A DNA stretch of 10,647 nt from an uncultured Candidatus Nemicrothrix sp. (lineage in GTDB: Bacteria; Actinomycetota; Acidimicrobiia; Acidimicrobiales; UBA8592). The stretch lies in contig CAJWRY010000051.1 in NCBI GenBank assembly GCA_913046155.1, positions 1-10,647 on the forward strand. Direction: 5' to 3'. This document shows, piece by piece, positions 1 through 8,019 of this stretch. The first letter of the stretch is position 1. Every line of letters begins with the position of its first letter. The translations under genes and the position numbers were made by a program. Below the pieces are notes generated by a model that searched no databases, had not been told where the DNA came from, and saw only the letters and a program-made list of their open reading frames with translations.

Positions 1-851
1 CAGGTGACCTTGACCTTGACGAAGCCGGACGCCTTGCACAGTGGCTTATTCAAAATGGGAATGATGGACTTGTTATCGCAGGTACAACCGGGGAATCGCC
101 AACACTTACTCACGATGAGCAAATTGCACTAATTGAAGCAGTCGTAAATTCGGTTGACGCTCCAGTAATAGCAGGAACAGGTAGTAACGACACTAAAGCA
201 GCCATTGAGCTTACCCAGCGAGCTCAAACAGTGGGGGCATCAGGCATCCTTAGCGTCACCCCCTATTACAACCGACCCTCACAGCAGGGCTTACTTCAAC
301 ATTTCACGAGAATCGCCGAATGCACTGACCTTCCGGTTATGCTGTACGACATTCCTATCCGAAGCGGAAGAAAAATCGATACTGAAACGATCCTTGAACT
401 AGCACATAACCTCGAGAATGTCGTAGCGCTCAAAGATGCTGCCGGAGACCCATCGGAAACAGCCTCCCTGCTTTCTCAATCACCTGACGGGTTTGAGATT
501 TACTCAGGCGACGACTCACTAAATTTAGCGCTCCTTTCAATCGGTGCTTCAGGAGTAGTCGGAGTTGCAACGCATTGGACAGGCGCTGAACACCAAAACT
601 TGGCGAACGCAATCACAAGCGGAGACTACGAAACAGCAAAGAAAATTAATCAATCCCTGCAAGATTCCTATGCCTTCGAATCAACTCTTGATGCACCGAA
701 CCCTATTCCCACGAAAGTAATGATGAATCTCCTTGGATTCAACGTCGGGAATGGAAGGCCACCTATGGATACAGTCCCTGAAGGCCTTGTAGAAAAGGCT
801 CAAAGTATCGTTTCAGCTACAATTGTCGGATCCCAAATGGGTTCCGCATAA
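1..851 (+). CDS. dapA: 4-hydroxy-tetrahydrodipicolinate synthase, 5'-truncated by window edge
   Basis: DapA condenses pyruvate with aspartate semialdehyde in the cytoplasm, the first committed step of the diaminopimelate/lysine branch that feeds peptidoglycan. The frame is open from base 3, so the true start lies outside; aligned to the E. coli enzyme (292 aa) about 16 residues are missing, and 282 are present. Seen: the pyruvate-binding GTTGESPTL near the start, the catalytic Tyr in LYDIPIRSG (codon 345-347), the Schiff-base Lys in VALKDAAGD (codon 432-434), and the SGDD and GVVGVATHWTG segments of the TIM barrel. The C-terminal helices are complete and end at TAA 849-851. rnj follows after 10 nt, a pairing common in actinobacteria. 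The main alternative would be another member of the DapA/NAL aldolase family, but motif spacing and context favour DapA. Confidence 0.95.
   Translation, partial: GDLDLDEAGRLAQWLIQNGNDGLVIAGTTGESPTLTHDEQIALIEAVVNSVDAPVIAGTGSNDTKAAIELTQRAQTVGASGILSVTPYYNRPSQQGLLQHFTRIAECTDLPVMLYDIPIRSGRKIDTETILELAHNLENVVALKDAAGDPSETASLLSQSPDGFEIYSGDDSLNLALLSIGASGVVGVATHWTGAEHQNLANAITSGDYETAKKINQSLQDSYAFESTLDAPNPIPTKVMMNLLGFNVGNGRPPMDTVPEGLVEKAQSIVSATIVGSQMGSA
827..846 (+). other. Stem-loop at the 3' end of dapA
   Basis: The arms CGGATCCC (827-834) and GGGTTCCG (839-846) pair at 7 of 8 positions, with one T-T mismatch and a 4-nt AAAT loop. The hairpin ends 2 nt before the dapA stop codon and 15 nt before the preferred rnj start. 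It has no strong U-tract after it, so it is not a convincing terminator. It could slow ribosomes, act as an mRNA processing boundary, or be chance within coding sequence. Confidence 0.35.
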
Positions 852-861
852 AAATGTTAAT

Positions 862-2532
862 ATGACTGACCTAGTCTCGATTACTTTTTTAGGCGGGCTT
901 GGGGATATCGGAAGAAACTGCGCTGCGATTGAATCCAAAAATCAAATTCTGCTACTGGATTGCGGTCAGCTTTTCCCAGACGAGATGATGCCAGGAGCGC
1001 AATCAGTGCTTCCAGACTTCAGTTACCTCGAGGATCGTAGCGAGAAAATTGTAGGTTGTATAGCCACGCATGGACATGAAGATCATATTGGAGCGCTTCG
1101 GTATGCACTAGATATCAGTGAATTCCCCATTTACGGATCTGAATTTACTCTGGGAATGATTCGGCACAGACTGAGCGAAGCAAACATGCTTCATAAGACT
1201 GACTTGATAGCGGTAGCTGATGGCGAAACGGTCAGTATAGGCGACTTCCATTGTGAGTTCTTGCCAGTAACGCATTCAACACCTAAAGGATTAATTTCAG
1301 CAATTCGTACTCCTCAAGGACTTATCTTGCATTCAAGTGACTTCAAGTTGGACAACAATCCTGTGGACGGAAGAATCACAGACCTCGACCGTATCGCCAC
1401 TTTGTCTAAAGACCCTGGAATTCGACTTCTACTGTGCGATTCGACCAATGCAGAACTCAGCGGCTCTAGCATCTCCGAGTCAGAAGTAGGCGATGGATTG
1501 GAAGAAATATTCATGAAATTTCAGCATGAGCGAATAATCGCAACATGCTTTTCGAGCCACATACATCGAATCCAGCAAATTATCGACATATCAAAAGAGC
1601 AGGGAAGAAAAGTAGCTACTCTGGGATTCTCAATGGAAAGAAACATATCCCTAGCGAGAAGCCTAGGCGTCATTTCAGTGTCAGAAGATGACTTAGTAGA
1701 TATTTCTGAGATTGAAACTTACCCTAAGAATCAAATTTGCGTCATCAGTACAGGATCTCAAGGTGAACCAAGATCATCCTTAAATTTATCGGCTCAAAAT
1801 TCCGGAAAATGGTTACGCATTGATGAGAATGATGTAATTATTTTCTCATCAAGAACCATTCCAGGGAACGAGAAGCGAGTCGCTCGTCTAGTAAATAATC
1901 TCGTTAGTCTGGGAGCCTCAGTAGTTAATGATGAAAATCTCAACACACACACATCAGGACATGGGCAGCGCGAAGAACTTAGTGAACTCCATCAGGCGGC
2001 CAACCCAGAATGGTTTATTCCTGTGCACGGCGAGTTACGCCACCTAGTGGCACACAGGGAACTCGCAATAGAGGTCGGGACTAATCCAAAGAATGCACTA
2101 CTGGCTACAGATGGGGACCAAGTCGTTATGGAGGATTCAGGACTAACTCTTAACAGAAAGAAATGCCAAGGGCATTATATTTTTTCACAAGGATCTATCG
2201 TTGAAACTGGACATGACCTATTCAAGGATCGCAATATTCTAGGAAAAGAAGGTTGTGTCATAGCAAGAGTCTCAATAAGCGAAAAGGATAAAACATTAAT
2301 AGGGGCTCCATCGGTTATTAGCAAAGGATGGCTCAGTGCAGACATATCAGGGCGCCATGAGCAAGAAATTGAAGAACAACTATCCTCTGAGCTGAAATCT
2401 TTTCTTGAGAGCCGAAAAGAGTTGACACAAGAAGTTTTGGAACAAAAAGTTAGGCGAGTCACCGGAACAATGGTCAATGACTCTACAAAACGTCGACCAA
2501 TGATTATTCCTCTTGTTGATATTTTGCCTTAA
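862..2532 (+). CDS. rnj: Ribonuclease J
   Basis: RNase J is a metallo-beta-lactamase/beta-CASP ribonuclease with 5'-3' exonuclease and endonuclease activity, acting in mRNA decay and rRNA maturation. From ATG 862 it has 556 aa, the family's usual length. Seen: zinc motif HGHEDHIGA (His70, His72, Asp74, His75), His138 in LPVTHST, Asp160 in HSSDFKLD, LCDSTNA (191-197), the beta-CASP segment with SSHIHR and STGSQGEP (297-303), SGHGQREEL (365-373), and the late ligand His389 in PVHGEL. A C-terminal domain follows from about residue 450. I prefer ATG 862 because the protein then begins MTDLVSITFLGGLGDIG, as typical family members do; a TTG at 823 would add 13 residues and overlap dapA. Neither start has a clear ribosome-binding site. 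It probably shares a transcript with dapA. Confidence 0.95.
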   Translation: MTDLVSITFLGGLGDIGRNCAAIESKNQILLLDCGQLFPDEMMPGAQSVLPDFSYLEDRSEKIVGCIATHGHEDHIGALRYALDISEFPIYGSEFTLGMIRHRLSEANMLHKTDLIAVADGETVSIGDFHCEFLPVTHSTPKGLISAIRTPQGLILHSSDFKLDNNPVDGRITDLDRIATLSKDPGIRLLLCDSTNAELSGSSISESEVGDGLEEIFMKFQHERIIATCFSSHIHRIQQIIDISKEQGRKVATLGFSMERNISLARSLGVISVSEDDLVDISEIETYPKNQICVISTGSQGEPRSSLNLSAQNSGKWLRIDENDVIIFSSRTIPGNEKRVARLVNNLVSLGASVVNDENLNTHTSGHGQREELSELHQAANPEWFIPVHGELRHLVAHRELAIEVGTNPKNALLATDGDQVVMEDSGLTLNRKKCQGHYIFSQGSIVETGHDLFKDRNILGKEGCVIARVSISEKDKTLIGAPSVISKGWLSADISGRHEQEIEEQLSSELKSFLESRKELTQEVLEQKVRRVTGTMVNDSTKRRPMIIPLVDILP

Positions 2533-2556
2533 CTTAACCACTCCCTTAAGTTAAGG
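2527..2556 (+). terminator. Perfect 11-bp inverted repeat overlapping the rnj stop; possible terminator
   Basis: The arms CCTTAACTTAA (2527-2537) and TTAAGTTAAGG (2546-2556) are exact reverse complements around an 8-nt loop, CCACTCCC. The left arm contains the rnj stop codon (2530-2532). A short TTTC follows the right arm. The stem is AT-rich and the U-run is short, so termination would be weak. It could instead protect the 3' end, mark a processing site, or be a DNA operator for ftsK. The symmetry is directly visible; the function is inferred. Confidence 0.5.
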
Positions 2557-2612
2557 TTTCAATGCCCGCTATGACTAAATTATCGGCGCTTTAGTGTTAC
2601 CGTTGGCGTATT

Positions 2613-5156
2613 GTGGCTAAATCAAAAAAACAAGAAAAACCTCCGAAGAATCGTCAAAAACCCGACAAGCGAAAATCAAAAAAATCAACCAATCCTGCTA
2701 GCGGTATTTCTTCTGATAACCCTAACCAACAGGTGAAGCAAAAGAAATCTGCAGTTAGTGCTCTCAAAGGATCACTGAAATCAGCTTTTGGAGGGCATAA
2801 ATCAGACTTAATAAGCCTTGGGCTAATAGTAATAGGGATCGTTGCTGCTTTGGGTCTATATTTTGATACCGCAGGTATAGTCGGTCAGGCTATTGGTCCT
2901 TGGCTTTTTCGTGCTCTATTTGGATACACAGGTTTCATCGCCCCTGCCGCTCTTATGTTCGGAGGCCTCTACCTGATTTTTGAATCTCCAGCTACTAATT
3001 CTGAAGATCCTCAAGGTGATCAAACTCCAAGAACAGCTTCAATCCTGATAGGAACTTTATTAATTTTCATAACAATATGTGCAATCAGTCATTTAAATAC
3101 AAACGCAAATTCATATAATCTTTCGGACCTTAGCGAATTAAAGAACGGCGGTGGGATCCTTGGGTATCTAGCTGGAGCTCCTCTACGAGCAGCCTTTGAA
3201 CAGGTAGGGGCAGTGTTTATCCTCCTTGCCGTCGGTTTTGTTGGAATTATCCTAGTGACAGGGATGACATTCAAAGAAGCTCTTTCACGCTTATGGCTGT
3301 TAATTAAAGCTATCTCCACAAAAGTAGCTAATTCAGTGAGGCTTGCGATGGGTGAAACTAAAGACGAAATAGCTCAACGAACTGGAACACCAGATAATCC
3401 GGTAATCCAAATCGACGGCGAAGCGCGCCTCTTGAACGAGTCCAAAAGAAATGTTCGTTCAGAAAAAGAAAACTCCAAAGGAAACCCAGCAGCTGAGTCT
3501 AAGGAAGGTGAGAATTTGGCCCAGCAAAAAGAAAAGGATGATTCACGCAAAGGAAAAGAAACATCTCAAGACTCAATGACCTCCACCAAGCAACTCGAAA
3601 TCGAACTTGGCCCAGCCGCAAAAGGTTCAATCTGGAAACTACCTTCCGAGAAAATCCTCGCTCGTTCAACTTCCCAAGATATCAATGAAAACCTTGTTGA
3701 GGAAAGAGGGCGGGTACTTGAAAGGGCTCTTGCAGCACACGGTGTTGAAACCCGGCTCGTTGGTATGGTAGTTGGTCCTACTGTTACAAGGTATGAATTG
3801 GAACTTGGAGAAGGCGTGAAAGTTTCACGCGTTACATCATTGAATAAAGATATTGCGTACGCCATGGCTTCTGCAGACGTGCGTATCCTAGCGCCGATAC
3901 CAGGAAGGCAGGCGATAGGAATAGAGGTGCCAAATAATGAACGGCAAGTTGTCGCTCTTGGAGATGTTCTGAGCTCTGTTGAGGCTAAAAGAGCAACTCA
4001 TCCGTTAGACGTTGCTGTCGGAAGAGACATAAACGGTAAATCTATCGTTATGAACCTATCGAAAATGCCTCACATCTTAATAGCTGGTGCAACAGGAGCT
4101 GGAAAGAGCTCATGTATCAATAGCATTGTTACCTCGGCGTTAATGCGCTCGACCCCTGAAACTTTACGGATGATACTCATAGATCCTAAAAGAGTGGAAA
4201 TGTCACAATACGAACGAGTCCCACACTTACTCACCCAACCCGTGGTAGATCCTAAGAAAGCGGCAAATGCCCTCCAATGGGCTTGCAGAGAGATGGATAG
4301 ACGATATGAACTGCTCGCCGAAGTTAAATTCAGAGATATAGCCGGATATAACGCCGCTTACGACAAAGGCTCGATTCAAGCCCCTCCCAGCGCCATTAAT
4401 TCTGACGGAAGTCCGAAAACTTACAGTCGCTTACCCTTCATTCTTGTCGTAGTAGACGAACTATCAGATTTAATGATGGTAGCTCCTAGAGATGTCGAAG
4501 ATTCCATTTGTAGAATTGCACAAAAAGCAAGAGCAGTCGGAATTCATTTGGTTGTTGCTACCCAGCGTCCATCAACAAATGTTATAACCGGAGTGATTAA
4601 AGCAAACATACCTGCGCGTATTGCTTTCGCAGTCTCAAGTTTGACGGATAGTCGAGTCATTCTTGATCAAGGTGGAGCGGAAAGATTAGTAGGGCAAGGA
4701 GACATGTTGTTATTAGACCCTAAATCGTCTAGTCCTCATAGGATACAAGGTGCTTGGGTTAGCGAAGATGAGGTAAAGCGTGTCGTAGGGGTATGGAAAA
4801 GGCAATCAGAGCAATTGAAGGATGGAGCAGCGATAGATGGAATCAGCACCGAACCCTCAATTACTGATGCACCTTCAAATGCTTCAGGAGACCTAATTCC
4901 TGGGGGAACCTCAGGAGACTCAGACGACGACGAACTATTGGTCAAAGCAATAGACTTGGTCGTTGAATCACAACTGGGGTCAACCTCTATGTTGCAGAGA
5001 AAACTCCGAGTAGGATTTGCGCGCGCAGGGAGAATCATGGATTTGCTGGAGGAGCGAGGCATAGTCGGTCCAAGTGAAGGATCAAAGCCTAGAGAGGTGC
5101 TAATCACCGCAGATGAATTGAATCAATCCAATCAACCCGACGAAACCCACTTTTAA
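2613..5156 (+). CDS. ftsK: DNA translocase FtsK/SpoIIIE
   Basis: FtsK is a membrane-anchored septal ATPase that pumps chromosome DNA during division and, with Xer recombinases, resolves dimers. The product has 847 aa from GTG 2613. In order: a Lys-rich cytoplasmic N-terminus (1-60), four hydrophobic segments (about 65-84, 98-123, 142-161, 196-217), a charged low-complexity Lys/Glu/Ser linker (about 250-325), the alpha domain (about 345-470), the RecA-like motor with Walker A GATGAGKS (492-499) and Walker B ILVVVDELSDL (610-620), and a winged-helix gamma domain (about 773-832, with LLEERGIVGPSEGSKPREVL) that reads chromosome-orienting sequences. The motor region, including SLTDSRVILDQGGAERLVGQGD, resembles actinobacterial FtsK. 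No strong ribosome-binding site precedes the GTG, and no better in-frame start was seen. The antiporter gene follows after 12 nt. Confidence 0.96.
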   Translation: MAKSKKQEKPPKNRQKPDKRKSKKSTNPASGISSDNPNQQVKQKKSAVSALKGSLKSAFGGHKSDLISLGLIVIGIVAALGLYFDTAGIVGQAIGPWLFRALFGYTGFIAPAALMFGGLYLIFESPATNSEDPQGDQTPRTASILIGTLLIFITICAISHLNTNANSYNLSDLSELKNGGGILGYLAGAPLRAAFEQVGAVFILLAVGFVGIILVTGMTFKEALSRLWLLIKAISTKVANSVRLAMGETKDEIAQRTGTPDNPVIQIDGEARLLNESKRNVRSEKENSKGNPAAESKEGENLAQQKEKDDSRKGKETSQDSMTSTKQLEIELGPAAKGSIWKLPSEKILARSTSQDINENLVEERGRVLERALAAHGVETRLVGMVVGPTVTRYELELGEGVKVSRVTSLNKDIAYAMASADVRILAPIPGRQAIGIEVPNNERQVVALGDVLSSVEAKRATHPLDVAVGRDINGKSIVMNLSKMPHILIAGATGAGKSSCINSIVTSALMRSTPETLRMILIDPKRVEMSQYERVPHLLTQPVVDPKKAANALQWACREMDRRYELLAEVKFRDIAGYNAAYDKGSIQAPPSAINSDGSPKTYSRLPFILVVVDELSDLMMVAPRDVEDSICRIAQKARAVGIHLVVATQRPSTNVITGVIKANIPARIAFAVSSLTDSRVILDQGGAERLVGQGDMLLLDPKSSSPHRIQGAWVSEDEVKRVVGVWKRQSEQLKDGAAIDGISTEPSITDAPSNASGDLIPGGTSGDSDDDELLVKAIDLVVESQLGSTSMLQRKLRVGFARAGRIMDLLEERGIVGPSEGSKPREVLITADELNQSNQPDETHF

Positions 5157-5168
5157 GAATAGGCCTAA

Positions 5169-6128
5169 ATGATCATTGACCTCTTATTCGTGACCTTGGG
5201 AATAGCAGTGCTAGTTAAATCTGCTGACTTGTTAGTTGAATCATCAAGTGATTTGGCAACCAAGTTAGGTGTATCTGCTGTCGTGGTTGGGGCGATCATT
5301 GTAGGTTTTGGAACGAGCATGCCAGAAATGGCAGTTTCAACAACCGCCGCTGTGCGAGGAGACATTGATCTTGGAATAGGGAATGTTGTCGGATCAATTA
5401 TCGCTAATTTAACATTGGTCGTCGGGGCCACAACATTCGCAGCAAAGATCCCACTACCTCGATATTTCCTCAAATTCCATATCCCGCTATCAATGAACGC
5501 TGTTTTCTGGTTCTTTGCCTTCGCTCAGAATGGTTTCAGGCGCTACGAGGGTTTTATCCTTCTAGGAATGCTTGCCGTATCTTTATGGATGATGTTAGAG
5601 GATGGAAGGAAGCAGAGAAGCAATAATGCTGAACCGGGACAAGAATTCCCTACCTATAGTCAGGCAACTGAAACACGAGAGTGGATTATAGATGGCAGTA
5701 TTATCTTGGCCTCGTTGGTTGGGGTAATTGGCTCATCTTATTTTATCACCGAGGGAGCTACAGGGTTAGCAGAAGAATGGGGGATAGGAAGTGGCTTTAT
5801 CGGAGCTAGTCTCGTAGCTATTGGAACGTCTCTTCCAGAGTTGGTTGCGTCTATTGTTGCTCTGCGTAAAGGAAAGTCGGAGATAATAATAGGCACAATC
5901 TTGGGGTCAAATGTTTTCAACGGAGTAGCAATTGGCGCTGCGATAGGGATACTGGGGCCCGGCGAAATGAATGATACGAAAATAATTGGGTGGTTATCCG
6001 CATTGTCAATTCTACTTGCAGCGGTAACTTGGAGCTTTAAGTCCCTTAGCCCAAAGCCAATGGGTAGGATTACTGGATTTGCATTGTTATCTATCTACGT
6101 GTTCTGGCTAGTTTTCGTAGGTATTTGA
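5169..6128 (+). CDS. Calcium/sodium antiporter, CaCA family (YrbG-like)
   Basis: This is an integral membrane cation exchanger of the Ca2+/cation antiporter superfamily, expected to export Ca2+ in exchange for Na+ or K+. It has 319 aa with about ten hydrophobic segments. The two inverted alpha repeats are both visible: the first has GTSMPE (48-53) and GNVVGSIIAN (71-80), the second GTSLPE (219-224) and GTILGSNVFN (242-251). The acidic residues Glu53 and Glu223, which bind ions in this family, are present. The loop at about 144-170 is polar and separates the two halves. The first repeat has Ile77 where GSN is usual. Only a weak AGG lies 5 nt before the ATG. It follows ftsK by 12 nt and so is probably co-transcribed, although it has no functional link to division. 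The exact ion preference cannot be read from sequence. Confidence 0.9.
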   Translation: MIIDLLFVTLGIAVLVKSADLLVESSSDLATKLGVSAVVVGAIIVGFGTSMPEMAVSTTAAVRGDIDLGIGNVVGSIIANLTLVVGATTFAAKIPLPRYFLKFHIPLSMNAVFWFFAFAQNGFRRYEGFILLGMLAVSLWMMLEDGRKQRSNNAEPGQEFPTYSQATETREWIIDGSIILASLVGVIGSSYFITEGATGLAEEWGIGSGFIGASLVAIGTSLPELVASIVALRKGKSEIIIGTILGSNVFNGVAIGAAIGILGPGEMNDTKIIGWLSALSILLAAVTWSFKSLSPKPMGRITGFALLSIYVFWLVFVGI

Positions 6129-6178
6129 AACATATGTCTTGCAATCCGTTTTAGGAATCTGGTGGATACTATCAATCT

Positions 6179-7411
6179 ATGAGTGAAAGCTATTGGATAG
6201 AAACTTTAGGATGCCCCAAAAATGAGGTTGATAGCGAAAAGCTCGAAGGAACCTTATTGAACGATGGGATGACTTTGGCTGACTCGCCTGAGTTAGCTGA
6301 CCTTGTTGTCGTAAACACTTGTGCATTTATTGAAGATGCCCGCAAAGAAAGTGTTGATACGATCTACCAACTTAATAGTGTTCGTAACCCCGACTCTGAA
6401 CTGGTTGTAACAGGTTGTCTAGCGGAGCGTTATGGATCTTCCTTAGGAGAGGCACTTGGAAATGACGTTAACTCGGTAGCAGGATTCGGAGTCCCAGTCA
6501 CTCTATCAAAAAAGCAAAACACCTCAGAATTTGATCTACTCAATCTTCCACGTCCAAGTTCCAATAGGCCTTGGGGGTATGTCAAAGTGGCTGAAGGATG
6601 CGACAGGATTTGCGGATTTTGCTCTATCCCCTCTTTTAGGGGTCCGCAACGGTCACGATCAGTAAATACCATACTCGCAGAAATCGAGAGCATGGAACTT
6701 TCTGAAGTTGTTCTTATCGCTCAGGATCTAGCATCTTACGGGAGAGACCTAAATGAAACAGCGAACATGCAAAAGCTATACGAAGAAGTAAACAAGGTTG
6801 TGAAGTGGGTTCGGCTACTTTACCTATATCCCTCAAGCTTAAACGAAAGTTTAATAGAAGCAATAGGCTCAAGCCCTGTTCCATATTTCGACCTTAGTCT
6901 TCAGCACGTATCCCAACCCTTACTTAGGAAAATGAGGCGATGGGGCAATTATCAAAAGTTCACAGAAACTATTAATCGCATTCGGTTGCTCAATGATAAG
7001 GCCGTGTTTCGCACGAACTTTATCATCGGCTATCCGGGAGAAACCGAAAGTGACCATGATGCCTTATTGAGATTCGTTGAAGAGAATAGAATTGACTGGT
7101 GTGGGTTTTTTGCCTTTTCTCGCGAGGAGGGGACATATGCTTTCTCTCTAGAGGATCAGGTTGACAAAGCATTGATGAATGAGCGTTTGCTAGAGCTATC
7201 CGAGTTGCAGGACTCAATTGTTTCAGTCAAGCGAGATGAAATTATTGGAGAGGATGTAGACATATTAGTAGATGAGGTTGGAGTCGCCCGAAGCTTTAGG
7301 GAGGCGCCTGAAATCGATGGAATCATTAAGGTCTCAAATCACCTTCCAGTAGGAGAGTTTGCTAATGTAAAAATCGTAGAAGCCGTTGGTACTGATGTGG
7401 TTGCGATTTGA
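6179..7411 (+). CDS. rimO: Ribosomal protein S12 methylthiotransferase RimO
   Basis: RimO is a radical-SAM enzyme that adds a methylthio group to a conserved Asp of ribosomal protein S12. The 410-aa product shows the full layout. The N-terminal UPF0004 domain starts LGCPKNEVDSE and has three cluster cysteines, Cys12, Cys48 and Cys80. The radical-SAM core carries Cys141, Cys145 and Cys148 in CDRICGFCSIPSFRGPQRSR. A C-terminal TRAM domain runs from about 354 to 410. LGCPKN with VDSE and the CSIPSFRGPQ context point to RimO rather than the tRNA enzyme MiaB. A weak GGTGGA lies about 12 nt before the ATG. The gene sits 50 nt after the antiporter and 47 nt before pgsA; rimO-pgsA adjacency is common in this neighbourhood. 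Confidence 0.95.
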   Translation: MSESYWIETLGCPKNEVDSEKLEGTLLNDGMTLADSPELADLVVVNTCAFIEDARKESVDTIYQLNSVRNPDSELVVTGCLAERYGSSLGEALGNDVNSVAGFGVPVTLSKKQNTSEFDLLNLPRPSSNRPWGYVKVAEGCDRICGFCSIPSFRGPQRSRSVNTILAEIESMELSEVVLIAQDLASYGRDLNETANMQKLYEEVNKVVKWVRLLYLYPSSLNESLIEAIGSSPVPYFDLSLQHVSQPLLRKMRRWGNYQKFTETINRIRLLNDKAVFRTNFIIGYPGETESDHDALLRFVEENRIDWCGFFAFSREEGTYAFSLEDQVDKALMNERLLELSELQDSIVSVKRDEIIGEDVDILVDEVGVARSFREAPEIDGIIKVSNHLPVGEFANVKIVEAVGTDVVAI

Positions 7412-7445
7412 TCTGAAATGATTTGAAGCGTTTTGCAGTTCCCCC

Positions 7446-7453
7446 AAAGGAAA
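7446..7453 (+). promoter_or_regulatory. Ribosome-binding site of pgsA
   Basis: AAAGGAAA lies with its AAAGGA core 7 nt before ATG 7459. It is one of the clearest Shine-Dalgarno sequences in the window and fixes the pgsA start. Confidence 0.7.
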
Positions 7454-7458
7454 CCTGA

Positions 7459-8019
7459 ATGCATAATTTAACACCTGCTAATTTAATAACAATAACGCGG
7501 ATACTAGTGTCTCCAATTCTATTCATTGTGATCCTCTCTGCAGAAGGTGAAAACGGGGCATCGTGGACTGCTTTTATTTTTGGATTTATCCTAGGCATAA
7601 GCGATGCTTTTGATGGTGTGCTTGCCAGAGCTACTAACAGCGAAACTAAATTAGGAGCTTTTCTAGATCCTCTGGCTGACAAAGTAGTAGTCCTAGGGTG
7701 CATGTTCTCCTTATTGGCAATTGGGCGCTTCCATTACATCCCTGTTTTGATCATTGCAGTGCGAGAAATTGGGATCTCAACGTTCCGATTTATGAAAGCA
7801 CGACGAAAGATTATTATTCCTGCCTCCAAGCTTGCGAAATGGAAAACATTTGCACAAGGATCGGCACTACTCCTTGCAGTGCTTCCACCTTTAAAAGACA
7901 ATGATTGGCTCGTGACTACTATTCTATGGTTCGCTGTTCTGATGACTGTCGTGACAGGTTGGCAATACGTACGTAATAGTAGTTTGATGACAGCGGCATC
8001 GAAAGAAGGTCAAATCTAA
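7459..8019 (+). CDS. pgsA: CDP-diacylglycerol-glycerol-3-phosphate 3-phosphatidyltransferase family protein
   Basis: This is a membrane enzyme of the CDP-alcohol phosphatidyltransferase family, most likely making phosphatidylglycerol phosphate from CDP-diacylglycerol and glycerol 3-phosphate. It has 186 aa, the usual PgsA length. The complete signature D-x2-DG-x2-AR-x8-G-x3-D-x3-D is present: Asp49, Asp52, Gly53, Ala56, Arg57, Gly66, Asp70 and Asp74, the metal-binding and catalytic residues. The N-terminus NLITITRILVSPI is typical of PgsA, and several hydrophobic helices follow. The gene has a good ribosome-binding site, and its TAA overlaps the cinA ATG by 1 nt. Family members differ in acceptor alcohol, so a role in making another phospholipid is possible, but length and context support PgsA. 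Confidence 0.92.
   Translation: MHNLTPANLITITRILVSPILFIVILSAEGENGASWTAFIFGFILGISDAFDGVLARATNSETKLGAFLDPLADKVVVLGCMFSLLAIGRFHYIPVLIIAVREIGISTFRFMKARRKIIIPASKLAKWKTFAQGSALLLAVLPPLKDNDWLVTTILWFAVLMTVVTGWQYVRNSSLMTAASKEGQI
8004..8010 (+). promoter_or_regulatory. Ribosome-binding site of cinA inside pgsA
   Basis: AGAAGGT lies 8 nt before ATG 8019, within the last codons of pgsA. Together with the TAATG stop-start overlap (8017-8021) it suggests re-initiation or translational coupling between pgsA and cinA. Confidence 0.6.

Noticed and set aside
5..19. GACCTT direct repeat at the left edge
   Set aside because: It is two copies of a 6-mer coding for Asp-Leu within dapA; too short to be meaningful.
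823..861. TTG at 823 as the rnj start, giving a 13-residue N-terminal extension that overlaps dapA
   Set aside because: The extension MSDPKWVPHKNVN is not typical of RNase J, there is no ribosome-binding site for it, and ATG 862 starts right where the family homology begins. It is not fully excluded.
2557..2612. A separate promoter for ftsK
   Set aside because: AT-rich hexamers such as TAAATT (2576-2581) exist, but no -35-like sequence is at a suitable distance, so I did not list one.
4736..5107. A 123-codon minus-strand open frame opposite the 3' part of ftsK
   Set aside because: It is Ser/Pro-rich low-complexity sequence with no recognisable domain and lies wholly antisense to the well-supported FtsK gamma-domain region, so it is a shadow of ftsK codon use.
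7362..7703. A 113-codon minus-strand open frame across the rimO-pgsA junction
   Set aside because: It is antisense to the catalytic motif of PgsA and the end of RimO, shows no family motif, and is explained by the real genes.
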